Shown: positions 1 through 5,153 of the stretch, in pieces
Layout: every line of letters starts with the position of its first letter
Numbering within the stretch: position 1 is the stretch's first letter
From: a bacterium
GTDB taxonomy: Bacteria > UBA9089 > CG2-30-40-21 > SBAY01
Length of the DNA: 10,914 nt
Reading direction: 5' to 3'
Assembly: GCA_030018635.1 (NCBI GenBank)
Contig: JASEHU010000049.1
Coordinates: 1 to 10,914 of the forward strand
Translations under genes and position numbers: made by a program
The notes under the pieces: model-generated
Seen by the model: the letters and a program-made list of their open reading frames with translations, nothing else
Told to the model about the DNA's origin: nothing
Databases searched by the model: none

Positions 1-198
1 GAATTAAAGCAAGAGAATTGGTGAACGGTACAGATTCAAGATTAAGTATCGGTTCCAGGTCTTCGTTCCGAAGCGTCAAATCTTGCCTTGTACAGTAATG
101 CGGACTATCCGTAGCGCTCTGACCTGTTTAAGCGTACCGTTCGCCATTTTCCCTGGGGAAGATAGGGAACGAAGGTAAAAATGCGGAGTGAATCTTTT
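1..198. other. Non-coding stretch with nested inverted repeats, probably the 3' end of an upstream cassette
   Basis: I recognise no gene here. One frame is open from about 8 to 177, but it has no convincing start codon or ribosome binding site and no familiar motif. Several inverted pairs are visible: GGTGAACGGTAC (20-31) with GTACCGTTCGCC (136-147), 11 of 12 pairing; CTTCGTTCC (61-69) with GGAACGAAG (166-174); and CAAGATT with AATCTTG. A folded RNA, a decayed mobile element or a cassette tail would all fit. It runs straight into the attC-like site at 199, so a cassette tail is the most economical reading (inference). Confidence 0.35.
183..198 (+). repeat. 16-bp repeat next to attC, copy 1
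   Basis: GCGGAGTGAATCTTTT occurs here and again at 2371-2386. Both copies are immediately followed by the R'' box of an attC-like site (ACCTAAC here, GTCTAAC there). The third site, at 1801, lacks it because a gene runs into that attC. Confidence 0.8.
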
Positions 199-255
199 AC
201 CTAACAAGTCAATGAAGCGGATTCGCTTCGCTCACCGCTTATTTTATCGTTAGCC
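199..255 (+). other. attC: attC-like integron recombination site, complete
   Basis: The R'' box ACCTAAC (199-205) fits RYYYAAC. The R' box GTTAGCC (249-255) fits GTTRRRY with one deviation. Between them the left arm AATGAAGCGG pairs with the right arm CCGCTTATT if one G is left unpaired, and a short terminal loop follows. An extrahelical base in one arm is the known hallmark that lets an integron integrase choose the bottom strand. The length of 57 bp lies at the short end of known attC sites. Integrase recombination would occur next to the G of GTTAGCC, so the next cassette begins at about 250. No integrase gene is in the window. Confidence 0.75.
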
Positions 256-309
256 TGCAGAAGAAGTGGGAGAAGAAGTGGCAAAGAAGGAGTATAGGAG
301 GCCAACCGC

Positions 310-780
310 ATGCATAGCATTTATATAGAGACAACTATTCCCAGCAGCTACTACGACAACAGGCCTGAGCCGGAGATGGTTGCACGGCAGCACTGGACAC
401 GACAATGGTGGGACGGACTTCGCAGTAACTACCGGCTATGCGCCAGTGTTGCTGTTCTCGATGAACTCTGGAAGAAACCACACCCAAATCAGGCAGAGAA
501 AATTTTATTGCTCGATGGTATTTTGCTTTTGGAAGTAACTCGCGAGGTTATCGAGGTTGCAGAAGTATACATCAGGAACTACGTCATGCCTGCTGACCCA
601 GTCGGCGATGCGTTACATCTTGCGATTGCAGATTATCACAAGATAGACATATTGCTGACCTGGAACTGCAACAATCTTGCGAATGAGAACAAGATGGAAC
701 ATATTAGGCGCACAAACGCAATGATGGGACTGTTCACGCCTGCTATAGTGACGCCTCTAAATCTCCTGGGAGGTGAATGA
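310..780 (+). CDS. PIN-domain ribonuclease toxin, VapC-like
   Basis: A 156-residue PIN-domain protein, probably the toxin of a type II toxin-antitoxin pair that cleaves RNA with metal-bound acidic residues. The N-terminal strand reads IYIETTIPS, with E7 in the place usually held by the first Asp; this variant is frequent in the ETT/DTS-IPS branch of PIN proteins. E52 lies in VLDELWKKP and D100 in GDALHLAIA, followed by LLTWNCNNLAN (about 116-125), the usual strand before the fourth metal-site position. Length matches the family. The start is fixed by AGGAGG (296-301) eight bases before the ATG. The gene is the first of a two-gene unit and overlaps the next by the ATGA arrangement. It lies just after an attC-like site, and its base composition looks richer in G+C than the minus-strand genes, which suits an acquired cassette. 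The PIN call is firm; the exact RNA target is unknown. Confidence 0.85.
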   Translation: MHSIYIETTIPSSYYDNRPEPEMVARQHWTRQWWDGLRSNYRLCASVAVLDELWKKPHPNQAEKILLLDGILLLEVTREVIEVAEVYIRNYVMPADPVGDALHLAIADYHKIDILLTWNCNNLANENKMEHIRRTNAMMGLFTPAIVTPLNLLGGE

Positions 781-980
781 TGGATCAGGATATGCTTGTT
801 GCGGAGGTGCGGGATGCTCGCCATGAGATTTCGGCGGAGTGTAGTCATGACCTCTGGAAGCTTTGTCAACGCTACCAGACACTCCAATGCGAATTACGCA
901 ATAGCGGTCGCTACGAAATTCTGCAGGCATCTTACACACGCAACTTCAAGGATAGCAAAGTTACAGCAGTAGCCCGGTAA
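780..980 (+). CDS. Small protein paired with the PIN toxin, putative antitoxin
   Basis: Sixty-six residues, mostly polar and predicted helical, opening MDQDMLVAEVRDARHEI. Short partners beginning with a xVxEVRxxR-like helix are commonly found beside ETT-type PIN toxins and are taken as antitoxins (family knowledge); no DNA-binding motif is obvious. Two ATGs are adjacent at 777 and 780. I prefer 780 because GGAGG (769-773) then lies six bases upstream; the ATG at 777 would leave only three. Either way the start overlaps the toxin stop, so translation is probably coupled. The order toxin then antitoxin is the reverse of the commonest layout but is usual for this PIN branch. The antitoxin role is inferred from position. 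Confidence 0.7.
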   Translation: MDQDMLVAEVRDARHEISAECSHDLWKLCQRYQTLQCELRNSGRYEILQASYTRNFKDSKVTAVAR

Positions 981-1016
981 GGCCAAATCATCGCTAATCG
1001 GGAATAATCTGGGATA

Positions 1017-1344
1017 ATCTGGGGACACAATACTAATTAATACTTGGCAAAAAGGAAGAAAGGTGGTAAAATCTAAACAGGGCTTGGATTACATAAATGG
1101 AAAGGATGACTGATTAGTACGAGTTCTGCCACTGCTTGAGATGGCAGGAGATTGGAAGGGATTTTTGCAATAAGAAATGAGAAAAGAGGATGTGGAACAA
1201 ATCCTGTCTCATGTTTCATGAGGGAACAGGTTGTCCACTGGGTGATGAATCATTTATAAATAGACTGGAAGTAATGCTTAGTTGCGTACTTCGTCCTCAA
1301 AAAGCGGGTCGCAAACCTAAAAAATAGGTATTGTGTCCCCAGAT
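1017..1344 (+). mobile_element. Remnant of a Y1 (IS200-like/RAYT) transposase element with 17-bp inverted ends
   Basis: The ends are a perfect 17-bp inverted repeat: the left copy (1017-1033) is the reverse complement of GTATTGTGTCCCCAGAT (1328-1344). The interior holds a broken C-terminal piece of a Y1-type transposase. The right end follows the transposase stop codon at once. Just outside the left end ATAATCTGGG is present as two tandem copies (1004-1023), the second overlapping the repeat. About two thirds of the expected transposase is missing, so the 328-bp unit cannot move by itself. It sits upstream of the gene at 1355 and may have separated that gene from its own leader. No attC is found between it and the antitoxin gene at 980. 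Confidence 0.75.
1063..1327 (+). pseudogene. C-terminal fragment of Y1_Tnp (RAYT-type) transposase, frameshifted
   Basis: In one frame from 1063 the translation gives YINGKDD, a stop (1111-1113), then LVRVLPLLEMAGDWKGF, a stop (1171-1173), then EMRKEDVEQILSHVS and a third stop (1219-1221). The reading then continues in the next frame with GCPLGDESFINRLE and RPQKAGRKPKK, ending at TAG 1325-1327. The GKDD-x-LV, GDW-x-x-F, PLGDESF and GRKPKK segments are the usual tail of REP-associated/IS200-like Y1 transposases (family knowledge). The catalytic HUH and tyrosine part is absent, leaving about 85 of the usual 200-300 residues. Three stops plus a frameshift show that it is dead. Confidence 0.8.
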
Positions 1345-1354
1345 AACAACTTCA

Positions 1355-1819
1355 ATGAAGAAAAGACAGAAAGTATTTCTGATTATACTTATTATACTTA
1401 TCGTTGTAGCGATTGCTGATTTTATGTTGCGGGGTCGTCAACAAGATCGGTCAGGTCTTATCACTTCGACCAAAGAACAACAATACTACCTCCAGCACCA
1501 AATAGACGGAGCACGTAAGATAATCATCAAGGTAGGTTGGGAGACACCTAAGATTATCGAGGTCACTGATGAAGCTATCATTCATAAGATAGTAACTACT
1601 CTTAGTTTCGAACAACATGAACCAGTATGTAAATGTTTGGGTCCATATACCATTACATTTGAGCTTCAGGATGGAACCTTGGTATGGGCAAATTATAATC
1701 CTACTGACCCTTATGTAAAATATGATAACCCATGGGACTATCAGGGCATTCCATCACAGCAATTTGAACAACTATTTGCATGTCTGATTAAAGAAATGTT
1801 GCCTAACAACTTGCTGTAG
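1355..1819 (+). CDS. Short membrane-anchored protein of unknown function
   Basis: I do not recognise the family. From the ATG at 1355 the product has 154 residues: a basic start (MKKRQK), a strongly hydrophobic segment at about 7-23 that would anchor it in the membrane or act as an uncleaved signal, then a soluble domain with a Cys-x-Cys pair (CKCLGPYTITFEL) and aromatic-rich YNPTDPYVKYDNPWDY near the end. An earlier in-frame TTG at 1331 would lie inside the transposon inverted repeat, so I reject it. There is no Shine-Dalgarno sequence before 1355, and the mobile remnant ends only ten bases upstream, so the native leader may have been lost. The last residues and the stop codon lie within the attC-like site 1801-1858, as is usual for cassette genes. 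Expression is uncertain. Confidence 0.65.
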   Translation: MKKRQKVFLIILIILIVVAIADFMLRGRQQDRSGLITSTKEQQYYLQHQIDGARKIIIKVGWETPKIIEVTDEAIIHKIVTTLSFEQHEPVCKCLGPYTITFELQDGTLVWANYNPTDPYVKYDNPWDYQGIPSQQFEQLFACLIKEMLPNNLL

Positions 1820-1858
1820 CCGACCGCCAAAGGCGGCGGCTGAGCTCAATCGTTAGCC
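1801..1858 (+). other. attC: attC-like integron recombination site, complete
   Basis: R'' GCCTAAC (1801-1807) fits RYYYAAC and R' GTTAGCC (1852-1858) matches the R' of the site at 199. The left arm GCTGTAGCCG pairs with the right arm CGGCTGAGC when one G stays unpaired and one T-G wobble is allowed. The stem goes on inward as CCGCC-AAA-GGCGG with a single bulged A. The length is 58 bp. The stop of the preceding gene lies inside it. The unpaired G in the left arm recurs in the site at 199, so the two sites share orientation. Confidence 0.78.
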
Positions 1859-1881
1859 CTATAAAAAGATGAGGTGCAAAA

Positions 1882-2082
1882 ATGAGTACAGTACAAGAAA
1901 TTGAAAAAGCCATTACTCAACTACCTGAAGATGATTTTGGAATTTTAAGTAAATGGCTTGAAGATTTCGAATCGAAGATGTGGGATAACCAGTTTGAAGA
2001 AGATGTCCAGTCGGGAAGACTTGAGAAATTAGCTAATGAAGCCATATCGGACTTTCGAGCCGGGAAGTGCAAAGAGTTATGA
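1882..2082 (+). CDS. Antitoxin of a RelE/ParE-type pair
   Basis: Sixty-six residues, opening MSTVQEIEKAITQLPEDDF and ending with DFRAGKCKEL. The EIExAixqLpxxdfxxlxxWLxxFE pattern and the W-D-x-QFEEDVxxGRLexLAxEAxxDFxxGxC run are typical of small antitoxins that precede RelE/ParE toxins (family knowledge). GAGGTG about five bases before the ATG acts as ribosome binding site. The stop TGA overlaps the toxin ATG as ATGA, so the two are coupled, antitoxin first. The product probably binds and masks the toxin through its acidic C-terminal half, and may also repress its own promoter. It begins 23 bp after an attC-like site, so it is the first gene of its cassette. No separate promoter stands out. 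Confidence 0.82.
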   Translation: MSTVQEIEKAITQLPEDDFGILSKWLEDFESKMWDNQFEEDVQSGRLEKLANEAISDFRAGKCKEL

Positions 2083-2342
2083 AATACTTTGCTAATCCGT
2101 CATTTTGGACTTGTTATGAACAACTACCATTATCTGTTCAGAATTTGGCAGATAAAAATTTTGAGATTCTCAAGATTAATTCCAATCATCCTTCTTTACA
2201 TCTCAAAAAAGTCGGTAAGTATTGGTCAGCCAGAGTAGGTAGAAAGTATCGAACCCTGGCAGTAGAAATAAATGAGGGCTTAATCTGGTTTTGGATTGGG
2301 ACTCATTCTGAATATGAAAAATTATTACGAGAACTGGTCTAA
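2079..2342 (+). CDS. RelE/ParE-family toxin
   Basis: Eighty-seven residues, the usual size of RelE/ParE-superfamily toxins, which act as ribosome-dependent mRNA endonucleases or as gyrase poisons. Motifs seen: HPSLHLKKVGKYWSARVG (about 37-54), basic residues R52, R55 and R58, LAVEINEGLIWFWIGTHSEYEKLL at 60-83 with H76 and Y79 near the C-terminus. The HPSL-x-xKK-x-G-x-WS-x-RVG-x-x-YR-x-LA signature is characteristic of a RelE-like group that pairs with the antitoxin type just upstream. I chose the ATG at 2079, overlapping the antitoxin stop, over an upstream GTG at 2067. Whether it cuts mRNA or targets gyrase cannot be told from sequence. It lies in the last cassette before the truncated attC. 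Confidence 0.85.
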   Translation: MKYFANPSFWTCYEQLPLSVQNLADKNFEILKINSNHPSLHLKKVGKYWSARVGRKYRTLAVEINEGLIWFWIGTHSEYEKLLRELV

Positions 2343-2350
2343 AGTTAGTT

Positions 2351-2386
2351 CTCCGTCTTGTAATGAGACGGCGGAGTGAATCTTTT
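2351..2386 (+). terminator. Possible hairpin terminator after the RelE-type gene
   Basis: CCGTCT (2353-2358) pairs with AGACGG (2366-2371) around a seven-base loop, and TCTTTT follows at 2381-2386 after a gap of nine bases. The T run is short and detached, so an intrinsic terminator is only possible. Confidence 0.3.
2371..2386 (+). repeat. 16-bp repeat next to attC, copy 2
   Basis: Identical to 183-198 and again directly followed by an R'' box. See copy 1. Confidence 0.8.
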
Positions 2387-2414
2387 GTCTAACCAATCGC
2401 TGCACCTGACCGCC
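2387..2414 (+). other. attC: Left half of an attC site, right half missing
   Basis: GTCTAAC (2387-2393) fits the R'' consensus and is followed by CAATCGCTGCACCTGACCGCC, the form expected for a left arm. The matching right arm and GTTRRRY box do not occur before the minus-strand gene that ends at 2442. The site therefore looks cut through its centre, marking the edge of the cassette segment. It could not recombine as it stands. Confidence 0.6.
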
Positions 2415-2441
2415 AATCTTCCAAAAGTTCTTCTCTATCTC

Positions 2442-3893
2442 TTATTTTCTCACTGGTATATCAGGGAAAAAGCCTATCTTAATATTTCTGGTAACATAAT
2501 CCTCTGCTTTTTCTAATCCATAGATAAATTTTAATGGGGCACGATAATTAAAAAATACATATCCCTCATAACCAAGCGTAAGGATAAAAACCAGAGTAAT
2601 CACAGACAATATTACCTTTTTTAATAGGGTATATTTGAGATTGTAAATAAGGTGCGACAGAAGGATAGCCGATAACATAACTACAGGCAAAACCTCGATT
2701 TTTATATAAAACCAGACTATGAATTGAATAACGATGTAAATAGAAAGATATTTGGTTGTCAATGTCTCTTTCAGGATAAAAATAACAAGAGGCAAACATA
2801 AAAGATAAATTGGCGAAAAGACAGGATTTTCTATTTTATTGAATGTCCCTGTCTCATAAAGAGCCAAAATATACCAGGGCAAAACAATAAGGGAAAATAA
2901 CCCTACTAAACCTATAAACCTTAAAACCCGTTTTGGTAACACCTTGACAATATTTACGAATAGACAATGATAGAAAATAACAGGCATAATCCCAATTAAA
3001 CAATAAAGTGCCTGATAATTATTTACTAATGCAAATCCCAGGCAAAATGCTTGAAGCACAAACCAGGATATTTTATTAGAGGTTACCCAACATAACAAGG
3101 AATAAACCGTTAATAATTCGTAAAATGTCAGTCCTAATTCAGCTCTGGCTGTCCCTGATAAAAAAATGACCAAACTGCTGATGTAAAATATACAAATTGC
3201 CAGAAGTCCACTTTTAGAATTTTCGATTTTCGATTTTCGATTTTCGATTCCTGATTCTCGATTAAAGTGCCTTTTGCTCAAAGCAAACATACCCAGAATA
3301 GTTAAAATGCCAAAATAAAAATGAAATAACTTACAGAACATCACATTCCCTGACCACATTGGCATTTCTATTAAACGAGGGAGGGATATTAATTCATTCT
3401 TCTCAAAGGTAATGGGTGATATGGCCAGACTAAAGGTAAAAAACACGGTTACGGCTAATAAATACCATAAGATAATATTAAATGGGGTGAATTTTAAGCT
3501 TGAGAATTTTATCCTGGACAGGAAAATTCTGACTATTAAAATTAATTCCCTGATAAAGAATAAAAATACAATAAGCACCGGTATCCAATTATATTTCCAA
3601 AACGGAAACATAATCATCGGCCCATAGGCATACATCATCCATCCTATCCCGCTGGCAAAGACAAATTCCTCCAAGAGAGAGTGAAATTGAAATCTAAACA
3701 GGCGAAATATCATTCTTCCTAAGGCATAATTGAATAAAGATAAGAAGAAGAAATAATATAATTTATCAAAAGGAAGATTTTTACTTAAAAATAATACCAG
3801 GTAAGAATAATGCACCTTGAAATAAGGATATAACACGATACCTATCCAGACGATAAATAAAATCGACAGGATTAAGATGGCAAGTTTTTTCAT
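2442..3893 (-). CDS. Polytopic membrane protein resembling GT-C glycosyltransferases
   Basis: A 483-residue integral membrane protein with roughly ten or more hydrophobic segments, starting with one at about 4-24. Features reminiscent of GT-C lipid-linked-sugar glycosyltransferases are SPITFEKNELISLPRLIEM (about 155-173, where relatives commonly have an acidic P-x-x-x-x-DAL-x-YHL-x-x-PK loop), NNYQALYCLIGI, PWYILALYETGTF (about 335-347, like PWY-x-x-N-x-x-TGN) and the ending YGLEKAEDYVTRNI. No canonical DD or DE catalytic pair is clear in the first large loop, so the enzyme may be divergent or inactive. Residues about 211-225 are encoded by a heptamer repeat and form a polar insertion between helices. 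A GGAGG box (reverse complement of 3905-3909) lies eleven bases before the ATG. The GT-C assignment is inference; the membrane nature is firm. Confidence 0.7.
   Translation of the reverse strand: MKKLAILILSILFIVWIGIVLYPYFKVHYSYLVLFLSKNLPFDKLYYFFFLSLFNYALGRMIFRLFRFQFHSLLEEFVFASGIGWMMYAYGPMIMFPFWKYNWIPVLIVFLFFIRELILIVRIFLSRIKFSSLKFTPFNIILWYLLAVTVFFTFSLAISPITFEKNELISLPRLIEMPMWSGNVMFCKLFHFYFGILTILGMFALSKRHFNRESGIENRKSKIENSKSGLLAICIFYISSLVIFLSGTARAELGLTFYELLTVYSLLCWVTSNKISWFVLQAFCLGFALVNNYQALYCLIGIMPVIFYHCLFVNIVKVLPKRVLRFIGLVGLFSLIVLPWYILALYETGTFNKIENPVFSPIYLLCLPLVIFILKETLTTKYLSIYIVIQFIVWFYIKIEVLPVVMLSAILLSHLIYNLKYTLLKKVILSVITLVFILTLGYEGYVFFNYRAPLKFIYGLEKAEDYVTRNIKIGFFPDIPVRK
3218..3263. repeat. 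Heptamer repeat inside the membrane-protein gene
   Basis: TTTTCGA is repeated about four times, followed by the looser CCTGATTCTCGATT. On the coding strand it reads as AAAATCG units and gives NRKSKIENSKS. A heptamer copied three times returns to frame, and the tract adds a basic, polar loop without breaking the gene. A near-identical heptamer (AAAATCC) lies inside the tamB gene at 10532-10591. Confidence 0.85.
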
Positions 3894-3955
3894 TAGAGAG
3901 GAGTCCTCCGATTATGTAATCAAAAACTTTCAACCTGTGCAATCAAGTACCTTAT

Positions 3956-4102
3956 AAACCGCTAAAGCGGTTATTTTCTTCCATTATTTCTTGGTTCACC
4001 CCGATGAATCGGGGTGTTATTCTCACCCTTATTGAGTTTAACACCCTGATTTATCAGGGTGACACGAACATTAACACACAGGACTAACCGCTTTAGCGGT
4101 TT
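3956..4102. mobile_element. 147-bp MITE-like element with palindromic inverted ends and two internal hairpins
   Basis: The ends are AAACCGCTAAAGCGGTT (3956-3972) and its exact reverse complement (4086-4102). Each end is also a near-palindrome by itself. Inside are two hairpins of the same design: CACCCCGAT-GA-ATCGGGGTG (3997-4016) and CACCCTGAT-TT-ATCAGGGTG (4042-4061), each with a nine-base stem and two-base loop. No credible gene is inside. The right end abuts the broken ISAs1-type transposase. The left end lies about 60 bp upstream of the membrane-protein start, so the element may influence transcription of that gene. No target duplication was identified. Confidence 0.7.
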
Positions 4103-4303
4103 CCAATAAAAAGATTGGTTGCACAGCTCGAAAACTTTCTGCAAATACGAATACAGCTTTCCTCTTCTCGAAATGCAACATCCAGAACAAAAGTGAACAG
4201 AATTTTCTATCCCCCAATGTCCCCGAATAGCATAACTAATTTCATTAGCATCGCCAGCCAAACTACTTATATAATATCTCCTTTAACCGTGTTCTTTATC
4301 CCC
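4103..4303 (-). pseudogene. Fragment of an ISAs1-family DDE transposase, frameshifted and truncated
   Basis: Read on the minus strand from about 4303: GDKEHG, a stop, then RYYISSLAGDANEISYAIRG and HWGIENSVHF. After an extra base in a run of four T (complement of 4189-4192) it continues in the next frame as VLDVAFREEES and then degrades. RYYISSL, the IRGHW-x-IEN box with the catalytic Glu, and VLDVAF-x-E are the conserved C-terminal block of ISAs1 transposases (family knowledge). The rest of the roughly 350-residue protein is missing and the fragment stops at the palindromic element. It is a dead relic between the HEPN/MNT pair and the membrane-protein gene. Confidence 0.78.
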
Positions 4304-4317
4304 TCCATAAATAACAG

Positions 4318-4638
4318 TTAAGCCTTAATCTCCATGCCTGTTTTTATTATCTCTCTAACAAAATCGTTTCCTTCAGTAAAATCTTCAGGTCTGAAAGGAT
4401 GCAATTCAATTCTGGAGTCAATCTTTAATAAAAAAGGATTTAGCATTTTGCTGTCATAAAAAGGTATTCCTGAAAAATTAGAAGAGACTAGAGCAACATC
4501 TATATCGCTCCATTTTCCAGCATACCCTTTTGCATAAGAACCAAACAATATGACCCTTTCAATCCCAATATCGGCAGACTCTACCATTTTAAGGAATTTT
4601 TTTAAAACTTCTATTGCTTCATCTGTGACAGTAGCCAT
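4318..4638 (-). CDS. MNT-domain nucleotidyltransferase, MntA-like antitoxin
   Basis: A 106-residue minimal nucleotidyltransferase of the DNA polymerase beta superfamily. The active-site pattern is intact: G33-S34 in LFGSYAKG, ten residues, then D45-x-D47 in WSDIDVALVS, and a likely third acidic residue E78 in RIELHPF. In HEPN/MNT pairs this protein neutralises its partner, in characterised cases by transferring AMP to a tyrosine of the HEPN protein (family knowledge). The gene follows the HEPN gene and overlaps it by 28 bp; AAGGAG eight bases upstream of the ATG supports this start. The intact catalytic residues suggest an enzymatic antitoxin. A solitary metabolic nucleotidyltransferase is less likely in view of the partner. 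Confidence 0.85.
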   Translation of the reverse strand: MATVTDEAIEVLKKFLKMVESADIGIERVILFGSYAKGYAGKWSDIDVALVSSNFSGIPFYDSKMLNPFLLKIDSRIELHPFRPEDFTEGNDFVREIIKTGMEIKA

Positions 4639-5003
4639 TTATATAGCTCCTTTATCTTTGTAAAATATTCCCCTGTGAATTCTTTTGTGCAGAGTTTGTA
4701 AATAACATGTTTGTAGTCAGGGTACCTTATCTCAATATTAAAGCGATTTATCTCTCCTAATAATTGTTTCTGTTCATCTGATAAAGATAAAGTTGTATTT
4801 TCTGCCAGTCTTACAAGATTATGAATCAACGGCGGTGATTCACTTGTATCCCTTGAATAGAATGCCTTTAACACCTTTTCTATCACAAGATGCCCAATAA
4901 ATAAACACCAGTCATATTTCTTGTTATCAAAAAGTGTCTCAGCCACATCAAAGTCATGTGCTGCAGAATTCAACCAATATTCAATCCTTTCTTTTTTATC
5001 CAT
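4611..5003 (-). CDS. HEPN-domain protein, probable toxin of the HEPN/MNT pair
   Basis: A 130-residue, all-helical HEPN protein. It opens with WLNSAAHDFDVAETLFDNKKY (about 10-30), the typical first helices, then CLFIGHLVIEKVLKAFY (33-49), PPLIHNLVRLAE (57-68) and FNIEIRYPDY (88-97). These are the conserved blocks of the longer HEPN class (PF05168-like). HEPN toxins often use an R-x4-6-H motif for RNA cleavage. Here the nearest pair, R51 and H61, is nine residues apart, so the canonical RNase motif is not evident and activity is uncertain. The start is supported by a GGAG box six bases upstream. The pair probably forms one transcript, perhaps continued from the YIP1 gene 150 bp upstream. Confidence 0.83.
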   Translation of the reverse strand: MDKKERIEYWLNSAAHDFDVAETLFDNKKYDWCLFIGHLVIEKVLKAFYSRDTSESPPLIHNLVRLAENTTLSLSDEQKQLLGEINRFNIEIRYPDYKHVIYKLCTKEFTGEYFTKIKELYKWLLSQMKQ

Positions 5004-5153
5004 ATCCTTCTCCTTTCAGAAGACCATCCTCTTTAATCAAGGCTATGGTTAAAGATTATTACATCGCCTGTTACAGGGGAACGGTAGATAAGTTTTATCG
5101 GCTGACGAATCACAGATGTGTCCCTATCTCCTCCTATCTCTTAAGTCTTGTAA
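5004..5153. other. Intergenic gap between the YIP1-family gene and the HEPN gene
   Basis: I see no gene and no strong promoter here. Read on the minus strand it is the leader of the HEPN/MNT pair, ending in the AAGGAG box used by the HEPN gene. No terminator with a T run is seen after the YIP1-family stop, so read-through is possible. Confidence 0.4.

Noticed and set aside
636..939. Minus-strand open frames opposite the PIN and antitoxin genes
   Set aside because: They are antisense to two well-supported genes with good ribosome binding sites and show no known motif.
981..1016. A possible attC between the PIN pair and the Y1 relic
   Set aside because: No RYYYAAC box followed by paired arms and GTTRRRY is present in this stretch.
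1331..1354. TTG at 1331 as start of the membrane-anchored protein
   Set aside because: It lies in the right inverted repeat of the transposase relic and would add residues coded by the mobile element; the ATG at 1355 gives a normal basic start before the hydrophobic segment.
3971..4261. A 96-residue minus-strand frame as an intact gene
   Set aside because: Its first part is the ISAs1 transposase block, it leaves the transposase frame at the extra T, and its end is read from the palindromic element.
4115..4321. Plus-strand 68-residue frame
   Set aside because: Antisense to the ISAs1 relic, without start signals or motifs.
5100..5135. Minus-strand GATAGGGACACATCTGTG, similar in style to the GGGGACACAATAC end of the Y1 element
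   Set aside because: Only a short core is shared, there is no partner inverted copy nearby and no transposase trace, so I do not call a second element.
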